A DNA stretch of 64,000 bases. It comes from Anthonomus grandis grandis (taxonomy: Eukaryota > Arthropoda > Insecta > Coleoptera > Curculionidae). The translations under genes and the position numbers were made by a program. Under the pieces are notes generated by a model, which was not told the origin of the DNA, made no database searches, and worked only from the letters and a program-made list of their open reading frames with translations. Numbering within the stretch: position 1 is the stretch's first letter; the number at the start of each line of letters is the position of its first letter. The stretch spans positions 124,001 through 188,000 of the forward strand of contig NC_065564.1 in NCBI RefSeq assembly GCF_022605725.1, in the 5' to 3' direction. This document shows positions 12,201 to 27,200 of the stretch, one piece after another.

Positions 12201-15200
12201 GGGAAATGGAGATTAATGTAATTAGGATTTTTTTCTTGTTTTTTCATTCTCTACATGTGAGTAAAAGAATTTTTCGATTCGGACAACTTTTTAAAAATTT
12301 TCAATTTTTTTGGGTCGTTAGGGCCAAAACCCGAAAAATGTCCATAGCTCCCTCCCTGTTCGTTTTTCGAAAAAAAGTGTAGAATACTTTTATGTTCAGT
12401 TTTCGGCCAGGCTTCTAATGGTACAAGAAAAATTTGAATCTTTCCCATAGTAGTGGAGAAAATTGACATTTTTTAATTTGAGGTTTTTCCCCATTTTCTT
12501 GGGCTGTATGATAGATAGAAGCAAATTTCTTTTACCTACGTACAGTCCTTGTTATTCCCGATAATTTTTGTTTGAAACAATTTTTTCTCAGACCCACGGA
12601 TTTTTTGTAAAAAATTAAAAAGTGATTTTTTGGAAATTTTCATGGGTACGTGCACACCCTTTTGGTACTATGAGCAAACATAAATTTCTTGCCTCTGCTA
12701 TGGGAAAAAGAGATTAATGTAATAAGGATTTTTTTCTTGTTTTTTCATGCTCTACAAGTGAGTGAAAAAATTTTTTAATTCGGACAACTTTTTAAAAATT
12801 TTCAATTTTTTTTGGTTCGTTAGGGCCAAAACCCGAAAAATGTCCATAACTCCCTCCCTGTTCGTTTTTCGAAAAAAAGTGTAGAATACTTTTTTGTTCA
12901 GTTTTCGGCCAGGCTTCTTATGGTACAAAAAAAATTTGAATTTTTTCCATAGTAGTGGAAAAAATTGACATTTTTTAATTTGAGGTTTTTCCCCATTTTC
13001 TCGGGCTGTATGACAGATAGAAGCAAATTTCTTTTACCTACGAACAGTCCTTCTTATTCCTGACAACTTTTGTCTAAAACAATTTTTTCTCAGACCAATA
13101 GATTTTTTGGAAAAAATTAAAAAGTGATTTTTTGGAAATTTTCATGGGTTTCATTTTCATGGGCATACCCTTTTCGTACTGTGACTAAAAACAATTTTCT
13201 TGCCTCTCCTATGGGAAATGGAGATTAATGTAATTAGGATTTTTTTCTTGTTTTTTTGTGCCCTACACGTGAGTGAAAGAATTTTTCAATTCGGAAAACT
13301 TTTTAAAAATTTTCAATTTTTTTGGGTCGTTAGGGCCAAAACTGGAAAAATACCTATAACTCCCTCCCTGTCCATTTTTCGAAAAAAACTGTAGAATACT
13401 TTTTAATTCAGTTTGAACAGAGGCTTCTATAGACACAAAAAAAATTCCAATATTTTCCATAACAGCGGAGAAAAAGGACATTTTTCAAATAAGACGTTTT
13501 CCTCCATTTTCTCAAACTAAAACGCAATTTTTCATAGCGAAATTTCAATAAACTCTCTCCTTACCTAAGGCGCTAAACAGCTTCGAAAAACTACTGGTCA
13601 GGTTGATCCTCGGCCGTTCCTCACCTACTACCACGCAGGTCCTCACGCAAGCCAAACTCACCCCGCGGGTCTTCAATTGACTGACCGAGGACCCCAACCC
13701 TTTGGTGCACAACTCCATCACGCCGTAAGAGCAAAACGTGTCGCGCACTTTGTATTGCGAGACGGCGGTCAACCATAGAGACGGATTCACCTCGACTTCC
13801 GAGGGTGGGATGAGGATCGAGTGATGTCCGGAGTAGATGCTGCTCAGGCACCTGAGGAGGACAAGAGTTCAGTTGTGGTTTGTGTGTGTTTTAGAAGTCA
13901 TAACTTTATTTCTAAGGCTCAGATCGGGATGATTTTTGTGCTAAAAAGTTCCTTGGAGTGTTTCAAGTTGGAGTTGAAAAAATCAGGAAAATCCGTGCGT
14001 TAGAACGTTTTTTAGCCGGGATTTTGGAAATTATGTCCGAGGGAAAGACAGTCTCAGGTACCTTGGGTCATAACTCCACTTCTAGGGCTCAGATCGAATT
14101 GATTTTTGTTTTAGATTTTTCTTTGAAGTGTTCTTAAGCTTTCATTGAAAAAAGCATGGAAATCCATGGATTAGAACTTTTTTTATCCAGGATTTTGGAA
14201 GTCATGTCCAAGGGGAAAGACAGTTTCAGGTATCTTGGGTCATAACTCCAATTGTAGTACTCAGATCGGATTGATTTTTGGTTAAAGAGATTCTGTGGAG
14301 TGTTCTCAAGCTTTCGTTGAAAAAACCATGGAAATCCATGCATCAGAACTTTTTTTATCCAGGATTTTGGAAGTCATGTCCAAGGGGAAAGACACTTTCA
14401 GGTAACTTGGGTTATAACTTCACTTCTGGTGCTCAAATCAGATTGATTTTTATTTTAAAAGATTCTTTGGAGTGTTCTCAAGCTTCCACTGAAGAAATCA
14501 TAAAAATCCATGCATCAGAACTTTTTTTATCCAAGATTTAGAAAATCATGCCCAAGGGGAAAGACAGTCTCAGGTACCTTGGGTCATAACTCCACTTATA
14601 GTGCTCAGATCGGATTGATTTTTGGTTAAAGAGATTCTGTAGAGTGTTCTCAAGCTTTCGTTGAAAAAACCATGGAAATCCATGCATCAGAACTTTTTTT
14701 ATCCAGGATTTTGGAAGTCATGTCCAAGGGGAAAGACACTTTCAGGTAACTTGGGTTATAACTTCACTTCTGGTGCTCAAATCAGATTGATTTTTATTTT
14801 AAAAGATTCTTTGGAGTGTTCTTAAGCTTCCACTGAAGAAATCATAAAAATCCATGCATCAGAACTTTTTTTATCCGGGATTTAGGAAATCATGTCAAAG
14901 GGGAAAGACAGTCTCAGGTACCTTGGCTCATAACTTCACTTCTAGTGCTCGTAATGTCTTGATTTTTGTTTTAAAAGATTCTTTGAAATATTCTCAAGCT
15001 TCCACTAAAAGAACCACGAAAATCCGTGCCTTAGAACCATTTTTATCGAATTTTTTGAAAACCCAGTCACATTAAGGTACCCCTTGATCAATAACTCCAC
15101 TTCCACAGCTCCGATCTGCCCGATTTTTGTTTTAAAAGATGCCTCGAAGTATTCCTCGACTTGTATTAAAAAAACCACAAAATTCCCCACATCCGAATCA

Positions 15201-18200
15201 TCTTTATTCAAAGAAATTCGTACTTACCACAAAGCGAATCCCAATCCGCAATAAGGATCCAAACAGAGCGCTATATGTCTACTGGGGTACAACTCGCAGG
15301 CCAACTTCATACTTTTACACAAATTCGTGACCGCCGCGTGGGACATCTTGATCCCGGCCAACATGCCGGTGGTGGACACGCTAAAGTCCAAGTAGGCCAA
15401 CATTTCGGCGGTGGGGGCCCGATACACCACCGGTAATTTTTTTTTCGGCATGTCGTCCGTGTCCAGGATGACCGGCCACGACTTGATGTCCACCACGTTA
15501 CTCGCCTCCTTCGACCGTAATAATTTGATGACGGCCTGAGTGGACAGTACCAGGACCGACTTTGATACGTCCACGATCATGCGGACGGTCGGTAACGTGG
15601 TCTGTAAGTTTTGGGGATGGGGCGGACGGATCGTCACAGGGACCTAATATGGGGAGGAAGATTCTCTCATAAGGACGACATATAAGTCAGGAGAATTCAT
15701 TTTAAATATTATAATTGTTCAAATGTTATTAATTCGTGTATTTTTTTGAAAAAACATTGTTTTTCATCAATAAAACCCTTAGCCCCCCACCCACCCCGAA
15801 CGTTTGTCCAGTAAGAAACTCTTTTGAAAATTCACCCTTTTTTTGTCCATAATATCAAATCTAGTAGCACTGTTTTTGTATTAAATACTTACTAATATAA
15901 ATATATATAATTATATCAAATTTACATAAACAAATTGTGTTATTAGATTAGATACAAAAAACAATGATTTTTTACAACAATTTCTTACTGGAAAGATGTG
16001 TGGGGTGGGTGGGGGGCTAAGGGTTTTATTGAAAAAAAACAATGTTTTTGCAGAAAATGATTGCCCAAGAAAAAAATGCTTTTTGGGAAAATTATAGGTG
16101 AGAATATACGTATATAATATACGATAAGTTGAACCAAAAATGTACACAAAAATATTTTTTTAAAATATTGTTTTTTTTTACTAATTTTATTATTCGACAA
16201 AATGTCCATAACTCAAAAAATTGAGCAGATACAATTATGAAAATTTGTACACATATTCTCTGGACAATTTCATTGGACACCTATTTCAGCGTTTTTCCAA
16301 ATTCGTACAAAATTTTGAGAAAAAAAATATTTTTCGAAAATATTGATTTTTTTTCTAATTATTCGACACAATGTCCATAACTCAAAAAGTTGAATAGATA
16401 CAATTATGAAAATTTGTACACATATTCTCTGGACAATTCGGTTGGACACCTATTTCAGCGTTTTTCCAAATTCGTACAAGATTTTGAAAAAAAAAATATT
16501 TTTTGAAAATATTGAATTTTTTTCTAATTATTTGACCCAATCTGCATAACTCAAAAAATTGAGCAGATACAGTTATGAAAATTTGTCCACATATTCTCTG
16601 GACAATTTGGTTGGACACCTATTTCAGCGTTTTTCAAAATTCGTACAAGATTTTGAGAAAAAAAATATTTTTTGAAAATATTGATTTTTTTTCTAATTAT
16701 TCGACACAATGTCCATAACTCAAAAAATTGACCAGATACAATTATGAAAATTTGTCCACATATTCTCTGGACAATTTGGTTGGACACCTATTTCAGCGCT
16801 TTTCCAAATTCGTACAAGATTTTGAGAAAAATTTTTTTTTTTTAAAATATTGATTTTTTTTTCTAATTATTCCACACAATGTCCATAACTCAAAAAATTG
16901 AACAGGGACAATTATGAAAATTTGTACACATATTCTCTGGACAATTTGGTTGGACACCTATTTCAGCGTTTTTCAAAATTCGTACAAAATTTTGAGAAAA
17001 AAAATATTTTTTGAAAATATTGATTTTTTTTACTAATTATTGGACACAATGTCCATAACTCAAAAAATTAAGCAGGTACAATTATGAAAATTTGTCCACA
17101 TATTCTCTGGACAATTTGGTTGGACACCTATTTCAGCGTTTTTCCAAATTCGTACAAGATTTTGAGAAAAAAAATATTTTTTGAAAATATTGATTTTTTT
17201 TTCTAATTATTCGACACAATGTCCATAATTCAAAAAATTGAACAGATACAGTTATGAAAATTTGTCCACATATTCTCTGGACAATTTGGTTGGACACCTA
17301 TTTCAGCGTTTTTCAAAATTCGTACAAAATTTTGAGAAAAAAAATATTTTGAAAATATTGATTTTTTTTACTAATTATTCGACACAATGTCCATAACTCA
17401 AAAAATTAAACAGATACAATTATGAAAATTTGTCCACATATTCTCTGGACAATTTGGTTGGACACCTATTTCAGCGTTTTTCAAAATTCGTACAAGATTT
17501 TGGGAAAAAAAATATTTTTTGAAAATATTGATTTTTTTTCTAATTATTCGACACAATGTCCATAACTCAAAAAATTGAACAGGGACAATTATGAAAATTT
17601 GTCCCCATATTCTCTGGACAATTTGGTTGGACACCTATTTCAGCGTTTTTCCAAATTCATACAAAATTTTGAGAAAAAAATATTTTTTGAAAATATTGAT
17701 TTTTTTTTCTAATTATTTGACACAATGTTCATAACTCAAAAAGTTGAGCAGATACAATTATGAAAATTTGTACACATATTCTCTGGACAATTTCATTGGA
17801 CACCTATTTCAGCATTTTTCCAAATTCGTACAAGATTTTGAGAAAAAAAAAATTTTTTTGAAAATATTGATTTTTTTTTACTAATTATTCGACACAATGT
17901 CCATAACTCAAAAAATTGAACAGATACAATTATGAAAATTTGTCCACATATTCTCTGGACAATTTGGTTGGACACCTATTTCAGCGTTTTTCCAAATTCG
18001 TACAAAATTTTGAGAAAAAAAATATTTTTTGAAAATATTGATTTTTTTAATAATTATTCGACACAATGTCCATAACTCAAAAAATTGCACAGATACAATT
18101 ATGAAAATTTGTCCACATATTCTCTGGACAATTTGGTTGGACACCTATTTCAGCATTTTTCCAAATTCGTACAAGATTTTGAGAAAAAAAATATTTTTTG

Positions 18201-21200
18201 AAAATATTGATTTTTTTTCTAATTATTCGACACAATGTCCATAACTCAAAAAATTGAACAGGGACAATTATGAAAATTTGTCCACATATTCTCTGGACAA
18301 TTTGGTTGGACAACTATTGCAGCGTTTTTCAAAATTCGTACAAGATTTTGAAAAAAAATTTTTTTTTGAAAATATTGATTTTTTTTTCTAATTATTCGAC
18401 ACAAAGTCCATAACTCAAAAAATTGAGCAGATACAATTATGAAAATTTGTCCACATATTCTCTGGACAATTTGATTGGACACCTATTTCAGCGTTTTTCA
18501 AAATTCGTACAAGATTTTGAAAAAAAATTTTTTTTTGAAAATATTGATTTTTTTTTCTAATTATTCGACACAATGTCCATAACTCAAAAAATTGAGCAGA
18601 TACAGTTATGAAAATTTGTCCACATATTCTCTGGACAATTTGGTTGGACACCTATTTCAGCATTTTTCCAAATTCGTACAAGATTTTGAGAAAAAAAATA
18701 TTTTTTAAAAATATTGATTTTTTTTCTAATTATTCGACACAATGTTCATAACTCAAAAAATTGAACAGGGACAATTATAAAAATGTGTCCACATATTCTC
18801 TGGACAATTTGGTTGGACACCTATTTCAGCGTTTTTCAAAATTCGTACAAGATTTTGAAAAAAAAATTTTTTTTGAAAATATTGATTTTTTTTTCTAATT
18901 ATTTGACACAATGTCCATAACTCAAAAAATTAAAAGAATACAGTTATGAAAATTTGTACACATATTCTCTGGACAATTTGGTTGGACACCTATTTCAGCA
19001 TTTTTCCAAATTCGTACAAGATTTTGAGAAAAAAAATATTTTTTAAAAATATTGATTTTTTTTCTAATTATTCGACACAATGTTCATAACTCAAAAAATT
19101 GAGCAGATACAATTATGAAAATTTGTCCACATATTCTCTGGACAATTTGGTTGGACACCTATTTCAGCGTTTTTCAAAATTCGTACAAGATTTTGAGAAA
19201 AAAATATTTTTTGAAAATATTGATTTTTTTTTTTAATTATTCGACACAATGTCCATAACTCAAAAAATTGAGCAGATACAGTTATGAAAATTTGTCCACA
19301 TATTCTCTGGACAATTTGGTTGGACACCTATTTCAGCATTTTTCCAAATTCGTACAAGATTTTGAGAAAAAAAATATTTTTTAAAAATATTGATTTTTTT
19401 TCTAATTATTCGACACAATGTTCATAACTCAAAAAATTGAACAGGGACAATTATAAAAATGTGTCCACATATTCTCTGGACAATTTGGTTGGACACCTAT
19501 TTCAGCGTTTTTCAAAATTCGTACAAGATTTTGAAAAAAAAATTTTTTTTGAAAATATTGATTTTTTTTTCTAATTATTTGACACAATGTCCATAACTCA
19601 AAAAATTAAAAGAATACAGTTATGAAAATTTGTACACATATTCTCTGGACAATTTGGTTGGACACCTATTTCAGCGTTTTTCCAAATTCGTACAAAATTT
19701 TGAGAAAAAAAATATTTTTTGAAAATATTGATTTTTTTTTCTAATTATTTGACACAATGTTCATAACTCAAAAAATTGACCAGATACAATTATGAAAATT
19801 TGTCCACATATTCTCTGGACAATTTGGTTGGACACCTATTTCAGCGTTTTTTAAAAATCGTACAAAATTTTGAGGAAAAAAATATTTTTTGAAAATATTG
19901 ATTTTTTTTTCTAATTATTCGACACAATGTCCATAACTCAAAAAATTGAGCAGATACAATTATGAAAATTTGTACACATATTTGTACATTTGTACACGAC
20001 ACAACCTCCATAACTCAAAAAATTGAATAAACACAATTATGAACATTAAGCGAACTTAAGTGCCTATTTTCCAGTTTAATATAAATTAATTAATTCAAGA
20101 ATTATTCAAAAATAAATCGAAAAAATTCAAAGACTTACCGCTCCCACGTACAAACACCCGTAAAAGGCGCAGATCAGGTCCAACCCTGGGGGAAAGATCA
20201 GTGCCACATGGTCCCCGGTGTTGACGCGTCCCTTTTCCACCAACAGGTTCCCGATCCGTTCCGCCTTTTTGTGTAATTCGGAACAGGAGAGCACCTTGGC
20301 CACCGCCCCTTTACTGTTCAACAGGGTGAACAGGACGTGGTCCGAGGTACTCTGCGCCCTCCAACGGAGAATTTCGGCGATCATTTGCTGCTGAAAGTCG
20401 TCCGGTGAGTTGTTGACAAAATGGCCGCGTTAAGGTTGTTTTATGAAAATGAAGGTTTGAAAAGCTCGAGGAGATTCCCATCAGGATTGTTTTAAGGTAA
20501 AAATCAGGTCGATCGGTTCAGTAGAACTGGAGTTATGACACAAGTTACTTAAGATTGCCTTTCCCCTTGGACTTGATTCCCAAAATCCTGGATAAAAAAA
20601 TTTCCGATGTATGAATTTTTATGTTTTTTTCAAGGGAAGCTTGAGAACACTCCAAAGAATCTTTTAAAACAAAAACCAATCTGATCTGAGCACTAGAAGT
20701 GGAGTTATGACCCAAGTTACCTGAAACTGTCTTTCCCCTTGGACTTGATTTCCAAAACCCTGGATAAAAAATGTTCTGATACATGGATTTTCATGTTTTT
20801 TCAAAGGAAGCTTGAGAACACTCCAAAGAATCTTTTATCACAAAAATCAATCAAATCTGACTACTAGAAGTGGAGTTATGACCCAAGGTACCTGAAACTG
20901 TCTTTCCCCTTGGACTTGATTTCCAAAATCCTGGATAAAAAAAGTTCTGACTCATGGATTTTCATGTTTTTTCAAAGGAAGCTTGAGAACACTCCAAAGA
21001 ATCTTTTAAAACAAAAATCAATCCGATCTGAACACTAGAAGTGGAGTTATGACCCAAGTTACCTGAGACTGTCTTTTCCCTTGGACATGATTTCCAAAAT
21101 CCTGGATAAAAAAAGTTCTGATCCATGGATTTTCATGTTTTTTCAAGGGAAGCTTAAAAACACACCAAAGAATCTTCTAACACAAAAATCAATCAAATCT

Positions 21201-24200
21201 CACCACTAGGAGTGGAGTTATGACCCAAGTTACCTGAAACTATCTTTCCCCTTGGACATGGTTTCCAAAATCCTGGATAAAAAAAGTTCTGATGCATGGA
21301 TTTCCATAATTCTTTCAATGAAAGCTTGAAAACACTCCAAAGAATCTTTTAAAACAAAAATCAATCTGATCTGAGCACTAGAAGTGAAGTTATGACCCAA
21401 GTTACCTAAAACTGTCTTTCCCCTTGGACTTGATTTCCAAAACCCTGGATAAAAAAAATTCTGATGCATGGATTTCCATGACTCTTTCAATGAAAGCTTG
21501 AAAATACTCCAAAGAATCTTTTAAAACAAAAATCAATCAAATCTAACCACTAGAAGTGGAGTTATGGCCCAAGTTACCTGAAACTGTCTTTCCCCTTGGA
21601 CTTGATTTCGAAAATCCTGGATAAAAAAAAATCTGATGCATGGATTTTCATGTTTTTTCAAAGGAAGCTTGAGAACACTCCAAAGAATCTTTTAAGACAA
21701 AAATCAATCAAATCTCACCACTAGAAGTGGAGTTATGACCCAAGTTACCTGAAACTGTCTTTCCCCTTGGACATGATTTCCAAAACCCTGGATAAAAACA
21801 GTTCTGATGCATGGATTTTCATGTTTTTTTAAGGAAAGCTTGAGAACACTCCAAAGAATCTTTTAACACAAAAATCAATCAAATCTCACCACTAGAAGTG
21901 GAGTTATGACCCAAGTTACCTGAAACTGTCTTTCCCCTTGGACTTGATTTCCAAAACCCTGGATAAAAAAAAATCTGATGCATTGATTTTAATGTTTTTT
22001 TAAGGGAAGCTTGAGAACACTCCAAAGAATCTTTTAAGACAAAAATCAATCCGATCTGAGCAGTAAAAGTGGAGTTATAACCCAAGTTACCTGAAACTGT
22101 CTTTCCCCTTGGACTTGATTTCCAAAACCCTGGATAAAAAAAGTTCTGATGCATGGATTTTCATATTTTTTTAAGGAAAGCTTGAGAACACTCCAAAGAA
22201 TCTTTTAACACAAAAATCAATCAAATCTGACCACTAGAAGTGGAGTTATAACCCATGTTACCTGAAACTGTCTTTCCCCTTGGACTTGATTTTGAAAATC
22301 CTGGATAAAAAAAGTTCTAATGCACGGATTTTCATGATTCTTTCAATGAAAGCTTCAAAACACTCCAAAGAATCTTTTAACATGAAAATCAATCAAATCT
22401 CACCACTAGAAGTGGAGTTATGACCCAAGTTACCTGAAACTGTCTTTCCCCTTGGACATGATTTCCAAAACCCTGAATAAAAAAAGTTCTGATGCATGGA
22501 TTTTCATGATTCTTTGAATGAACGGTTGAGAATACTTCAAAGATTTTTTTAAAACACAAATCAAGCCGATCTGATTACCGAGTTCCTGGAAAAATCACTT
22601 TAATTACCCGAAAAGAATAATTAATAATGACGAGAGAAGCAAGAGTTGTATAATAAACATTTGAAAGTGACTTCAACTGTTTAAATAATGTGTGAAAGAA
22701 TACCTGGAAGTATGTAGGAAATAACTGGAAAAAACATTTGCAATGGAATCCAGAAAAACGACTTTCAACTATTTGTAAACTAACCACTTTACTGTACCTA
22801 ACAATTAATTATAATTTTTTGTTATTATATGTAACTTATATGCTAAATCGATGTTTTATTATTATTGTATAGAAAAACTGGAAAATTTCCAACTGGAAGA
22901 AAAACAAATGACTGAAAATTTCAATATATAACCTCCAACTGCCCAAAACAAAAAATTCAAAACGACTCCTTGGACTATGTACAAAAATTACATTAATGGC
23001 TTATAACCAATAACAAATAACCTGAATGGTCTGGAAAAATTACTTCAATTGTCTGGATTTTCATGATTTGGTCCATGAAAGCAAAAAAACATTCCAAAGA
23101 ATATTTTAAAACAAAAACTAGGCCGATCTGAGTACTAGAAGTGGAGTTATGACCCAAGTTACCTGAGACAATCTTTGCCCTTGGACATAGTTTCCTGAAT
23201 TCTGGATAAAAAAAGTTCTGATTCATGGATTTTCATGTTTTTTCAAGGGAAGCTTGGGAACACTCCAAAGAATCTTTTAAGACAAAAATCAATCCGATCT
23301 GAGCACTAGAAGTGTAGTTATGACCCAAGTTACCTCAGACTGTCTTTCCCCTTGGACATGATTTCTAAAATCCTGGATAAAAAAAGTTCTGATTCATGGA
23401 TTTTCAACTTTTTTCAAGGGAAGCTTGAGAACACTCCAAAGAATCTTTTAAAACAAAAATCAATCAAATCTCACCACTAGAAGTGGAGTTATGACACAAG
23501 TTACCTGAAACTGTCTTTCCCCTAGGACTTGATTTCCAAAATCCTGAATAAAAAAAGTTCTGATGCATGGATTTTTATGTTTTTTCAAGGGAAGCTTAAG
23601 AACATTCCAAAGAAACTTTTAAGACCAAAACCAACCCGATCTGACCACTAGAAGTGTAGTTATGACCCAAGTTACCTGAAACTGTCTTTCCCCTTGGACA
23701 TAGTTTCCAAAACCCTGGATAAAAAAAATTTCTGATGCATGGATTTTCCTGTTTTTTCAAGGGAAGCTTAAGAACACTCCATAGAATCTTCAAACACAAA
23801 AATCAATCAAATCTCACCACTAGAAGTGGAGTTATGACCCAAGTTACCTAAAACTGTCTTTCCCCTTGGACATGATTTCCAAAACCCTGGATAAAAACAG
23901 TTCTGATGCATGGATTTCCATCGTTTTTTCAACGAAAGCTTGAGAACACTCCAAAGAATCTTTTAACACAAAAATCAATCAAATCTCATCACTAGAAGTG
24001 GAGTTATGACCCAAGTTACCTGAAACTGTCTTTCCCCTTGGACTTGATTTCCAAAACCCTGGATAAAAAAAGTTCTGATGCATGGATTTTCATGATTCTT
24101 TCAATGAAAGCTTAAAAACACTCCAAAGAATCTTTTAAAACCAAAATCAATCTGATCTGAGCACTAGAAGTGGAGTTATGACCCAAGTTACCTGACTCAA

Positions 24201-27200
24201 GTTTCTTCACTCCTACCCTACCCTATTCTTCCTGGACTTGGCTTGCAAAAACCCGCATTACAACGCTTCCAGTAAATGGATTTTCATGATTTTTCAAGCA
24301 GAAGCTTTAGAACACCCCAAAGAATCTTTTTAAACAAAAATCAACCCAATCGGAGCACTAGAAGTCGAGTTACAACCCGAGTACCTGCAACCCCCCATCC
24401 GTTTAAACACACCTTTCAAAACTCACTAAATGCACGAGTTTCCTTCACTTATTTCCCATTTTCACTTACATCCCTTACAGGACCGTCATAAATCAAACCG
24501 ACATTTTCATAAAACAACGTAGTATTTCTCAACCAAGCAACTTCGGTTCCCTCAAATCAAAGAGAGAGAGACAGGGATACTCCACTCACCTTCTTGGAGG
24601 ACTCTCCGTCCTCCTCGACGAGGAGGCCTCCCACCTCGCGACCTTGAGCGCTCGCCAACCGGTTGCCCTGCACCAAATTGCCCACGATCACGCTCGCGGG
24701 CCCCACGTCTGAAACACAGGAGTCGCTTGCTGAAACGTACAGAAGGACGCGTAGGTCACTCAAAAGCTGCTCAAGCTCGTTTTTGTTTTTTTTTGTCTTT
24801 TGTTTTTTTAGTCGTGGCGCGGCGTGAAACAATAGTGGTGGGGGTTGTTAGAGGAAGAGGGTTAGTAAATTGGAAAAAAAAAATAAACCAACCGTCACCG
24901 CCCTTTATTAAGAGAGATATGGATAGAGAGAGAAAGTGAACGTGTGAGTCGTATAAGTGCCATTTTTTCAAAATCTGATGCACGGATTTTCATGATTTTT
25001 TCAATAAAAGGTTCAGAATACTTCAAGGAATCTTTTAAAGCAAAAATCAGGCTGATCTGAGCACTAGAAGTGAAGTTATGATTCTAGGTACCTCGGACAG
25101 TCTTCCCTCCCGAACATGTTTTCCAAAAACTTAAATAAAAAAAGTTGTAATGCACGGATTTTCACGATTTCTTCAATAGATGCTTCAGGATTTTCATGAT
25201 TTCTTCAACAAAACCTTCAGAACACCCCAAAGAACCTTTAAAAGCAAAAATCAATGAAATCCGAGCATTAGAACCGAAGTTATCAGCCAATGAAGTTTGC
25301 ACCTATACGACTCGATTAAGAGAGATATATAGAGAGATAAAAAGTAAACGTGTGAGTCGTATAAGTGCCATTTTTTCAAAATCTGATGCACGGATTTTCA
25401 CGATTTTTTCAATAAAGGCTTCAGAATACTTCAAAGAATCTTTTAAAACAAAAATCATGCTGATCTGAGCACTAGAACTGGAATTATGACTCTAGGTACC
25501 TTGGACAGTCTTTCCTCCCGAACATGTTTTCCAAAAAGTTAAATAAAAAAAGTTCTAATGCAAGGATTTTCATGATTTCTTCAACAAAACCTTCAGAACA
25601 CCCCAAAGAACCTTTAAAAGCAAAAATCAATGAAATCCGAGCATTAGAACCGAAGTTATCAGCTAATGAAGTTTGCACCTATACGACTCGTTTAAGAGAG
25701 ATATATAGAGAGAGAAAAAGTGAACAAGTGAGTCGTATAAGCGCCATTTTTTCAAAATCTGATGCACGGATTTTCACGATTTTTTCAATAAATGGTTCAG
25801 AATACTTCAAAGAATCTTTTAAAACAAAAATCATGCTGATCTGAGCACTAGAACTGGAATTATGACTCTAGGTACCTCGGACAGTCTTTCCTCCCGAACA
25901 TGTTTTCCAAAAAGTTAAATAAAAAAAGTTCTAAGGCAAGGATTTTCATGATTTCTTCAGTAGAAGCTTCAGAACACCCCAAAGAACCTTTTAAAGCAAA
26001 AACCAATCAAATCCGAGCATTAGAACCGAAGTTATCAGCTAATGAAGTTTGCACCTATCCGACTCGTTTAAGAGAGATATATAGAGAGAGAAAAAGTGAA
26101 CAAGTGAGTCGTATAAGCGTCATTTTTTCAAAATCTGATGTATGGATTTTCATGATTTTTTCAATAGAAGCTTCAGAATACTTCAAAGAATCATTTAAAA
26201 CAAAAATCATGCCGATCTGAGAACTAGAAGTGAAGTTATGACTCTAGGTACCTCACAGTCCTTCCTCCCGAACATGTTTTCCAAAAACTTAAATAAAAAA
26301 AGTTCTAATGCAAGGATTTTCATGATTTCTCCAGTAGAAGCTTCAGAATATCCCAAAGAACCTTCTAAAGCAAAAATCAATCAAATCCGAGCATTAGAAC
26401 AGAAGTTATCAGCTAATGAAGTTTGCACCTATACGACTCGATTAAGAGAGATAAAAAGTGAACAAGTGAGTCGTATAAGCGCCATTTTTTTCAAAATCTG
26501 ACGTATGGATTTTCACGATTTTTTCAATAAAAGCTTCAGAATACTTCAAAGAATCTTTTAAAACAAAAATCATGCCGATCTGAGAACTAGAAGTGAAGTT
26601 ATGACTCTAGGTACCTCACAGTCCTTCCTCCCGAACATGTTTTCCAAAAACTTAAATAAAAAAAGTTCTAATGCACGGATTTTCACGATTTCTTCAATAG
26701 AAGCTTCAGAACACCCCAAAGAACCTTTTAAAGCAAAAATCAATTAAATTCGAGCACTAGAACCGAAGTTATCAGCCAATGAAGTTAGCACCTATACGAC
26801 TCGATTAAGAGAGATATATAGAGAGATAAAAAGTTAACGTGTGAGTCGTATAAGTGCCATTTTTTCAAAATCTGATGCACGGATTTTCACGATTTCTTCA
26901 ATAAAAGATTCAGAATACTTCAAAGAATCTTTTAAAGCAAAAATCATGCCGATCTGAGCAGTAGAAATGAAGTTATGACTCTAGGTACCTCGAACAATCT
27001 TCCCTCCCGAACATGTTTTCCAAAAACTTAAATAAAAAAAGTTCTAATGCAAGGATTCTCATAATTTCTTCAACAAAACCTTCAGAACACCCCAAAGAAC
27101 CTTTTAAAGCAAAAATCAATCAAATCCGAGCATTAGAACCGAAGTTACCGACCGTTAAAGTTTACACTTATACGACTCGCCGAATTACCTGAATGCACCT

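Larger units (their letters stand above)
15750..16049. repeat. Foldback element: about 69-bp inverted repeats, G-rich arms
   Basis: The left arm (15750-15819) and right arm (about 15981-16049) are reverse complements at roughly 85-90% identity, with about 160 bp of AT-rich spacer between. Shared pieces are CAATAAAACCCTTAGCCCCC and CCAGTAAGAAA. No target-site duplication was clear. It could be a foldback transposon remnant or an inverted local duplication. It lies just outside the 169-bp satellite array. Confidence 0.8.

Noticed and set aside
660..13394. Recurring 64-codon plus-strand open frame in the 501-bp repeats
   Set aside because: The unit length is divisible by three, so one open frame recurs automatically. 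Substitutions include many amino-acid changes, some copies are broken, and there is no promoter or family resemblance.
640..13545. CRISPR-like array of regular repeats
   Set aside because: Units are hundreds of bases long with no short repeat and unique-spacer pattern, and the context is a eukaryotic intron.
16382..19327. Recurring 78-codon minus-strand open frames in the 169-bp repeats
   Set aside because: They cross monomer boundaries and change frame between copies because 169 is not a multiple of three. Composition is low-complexity.
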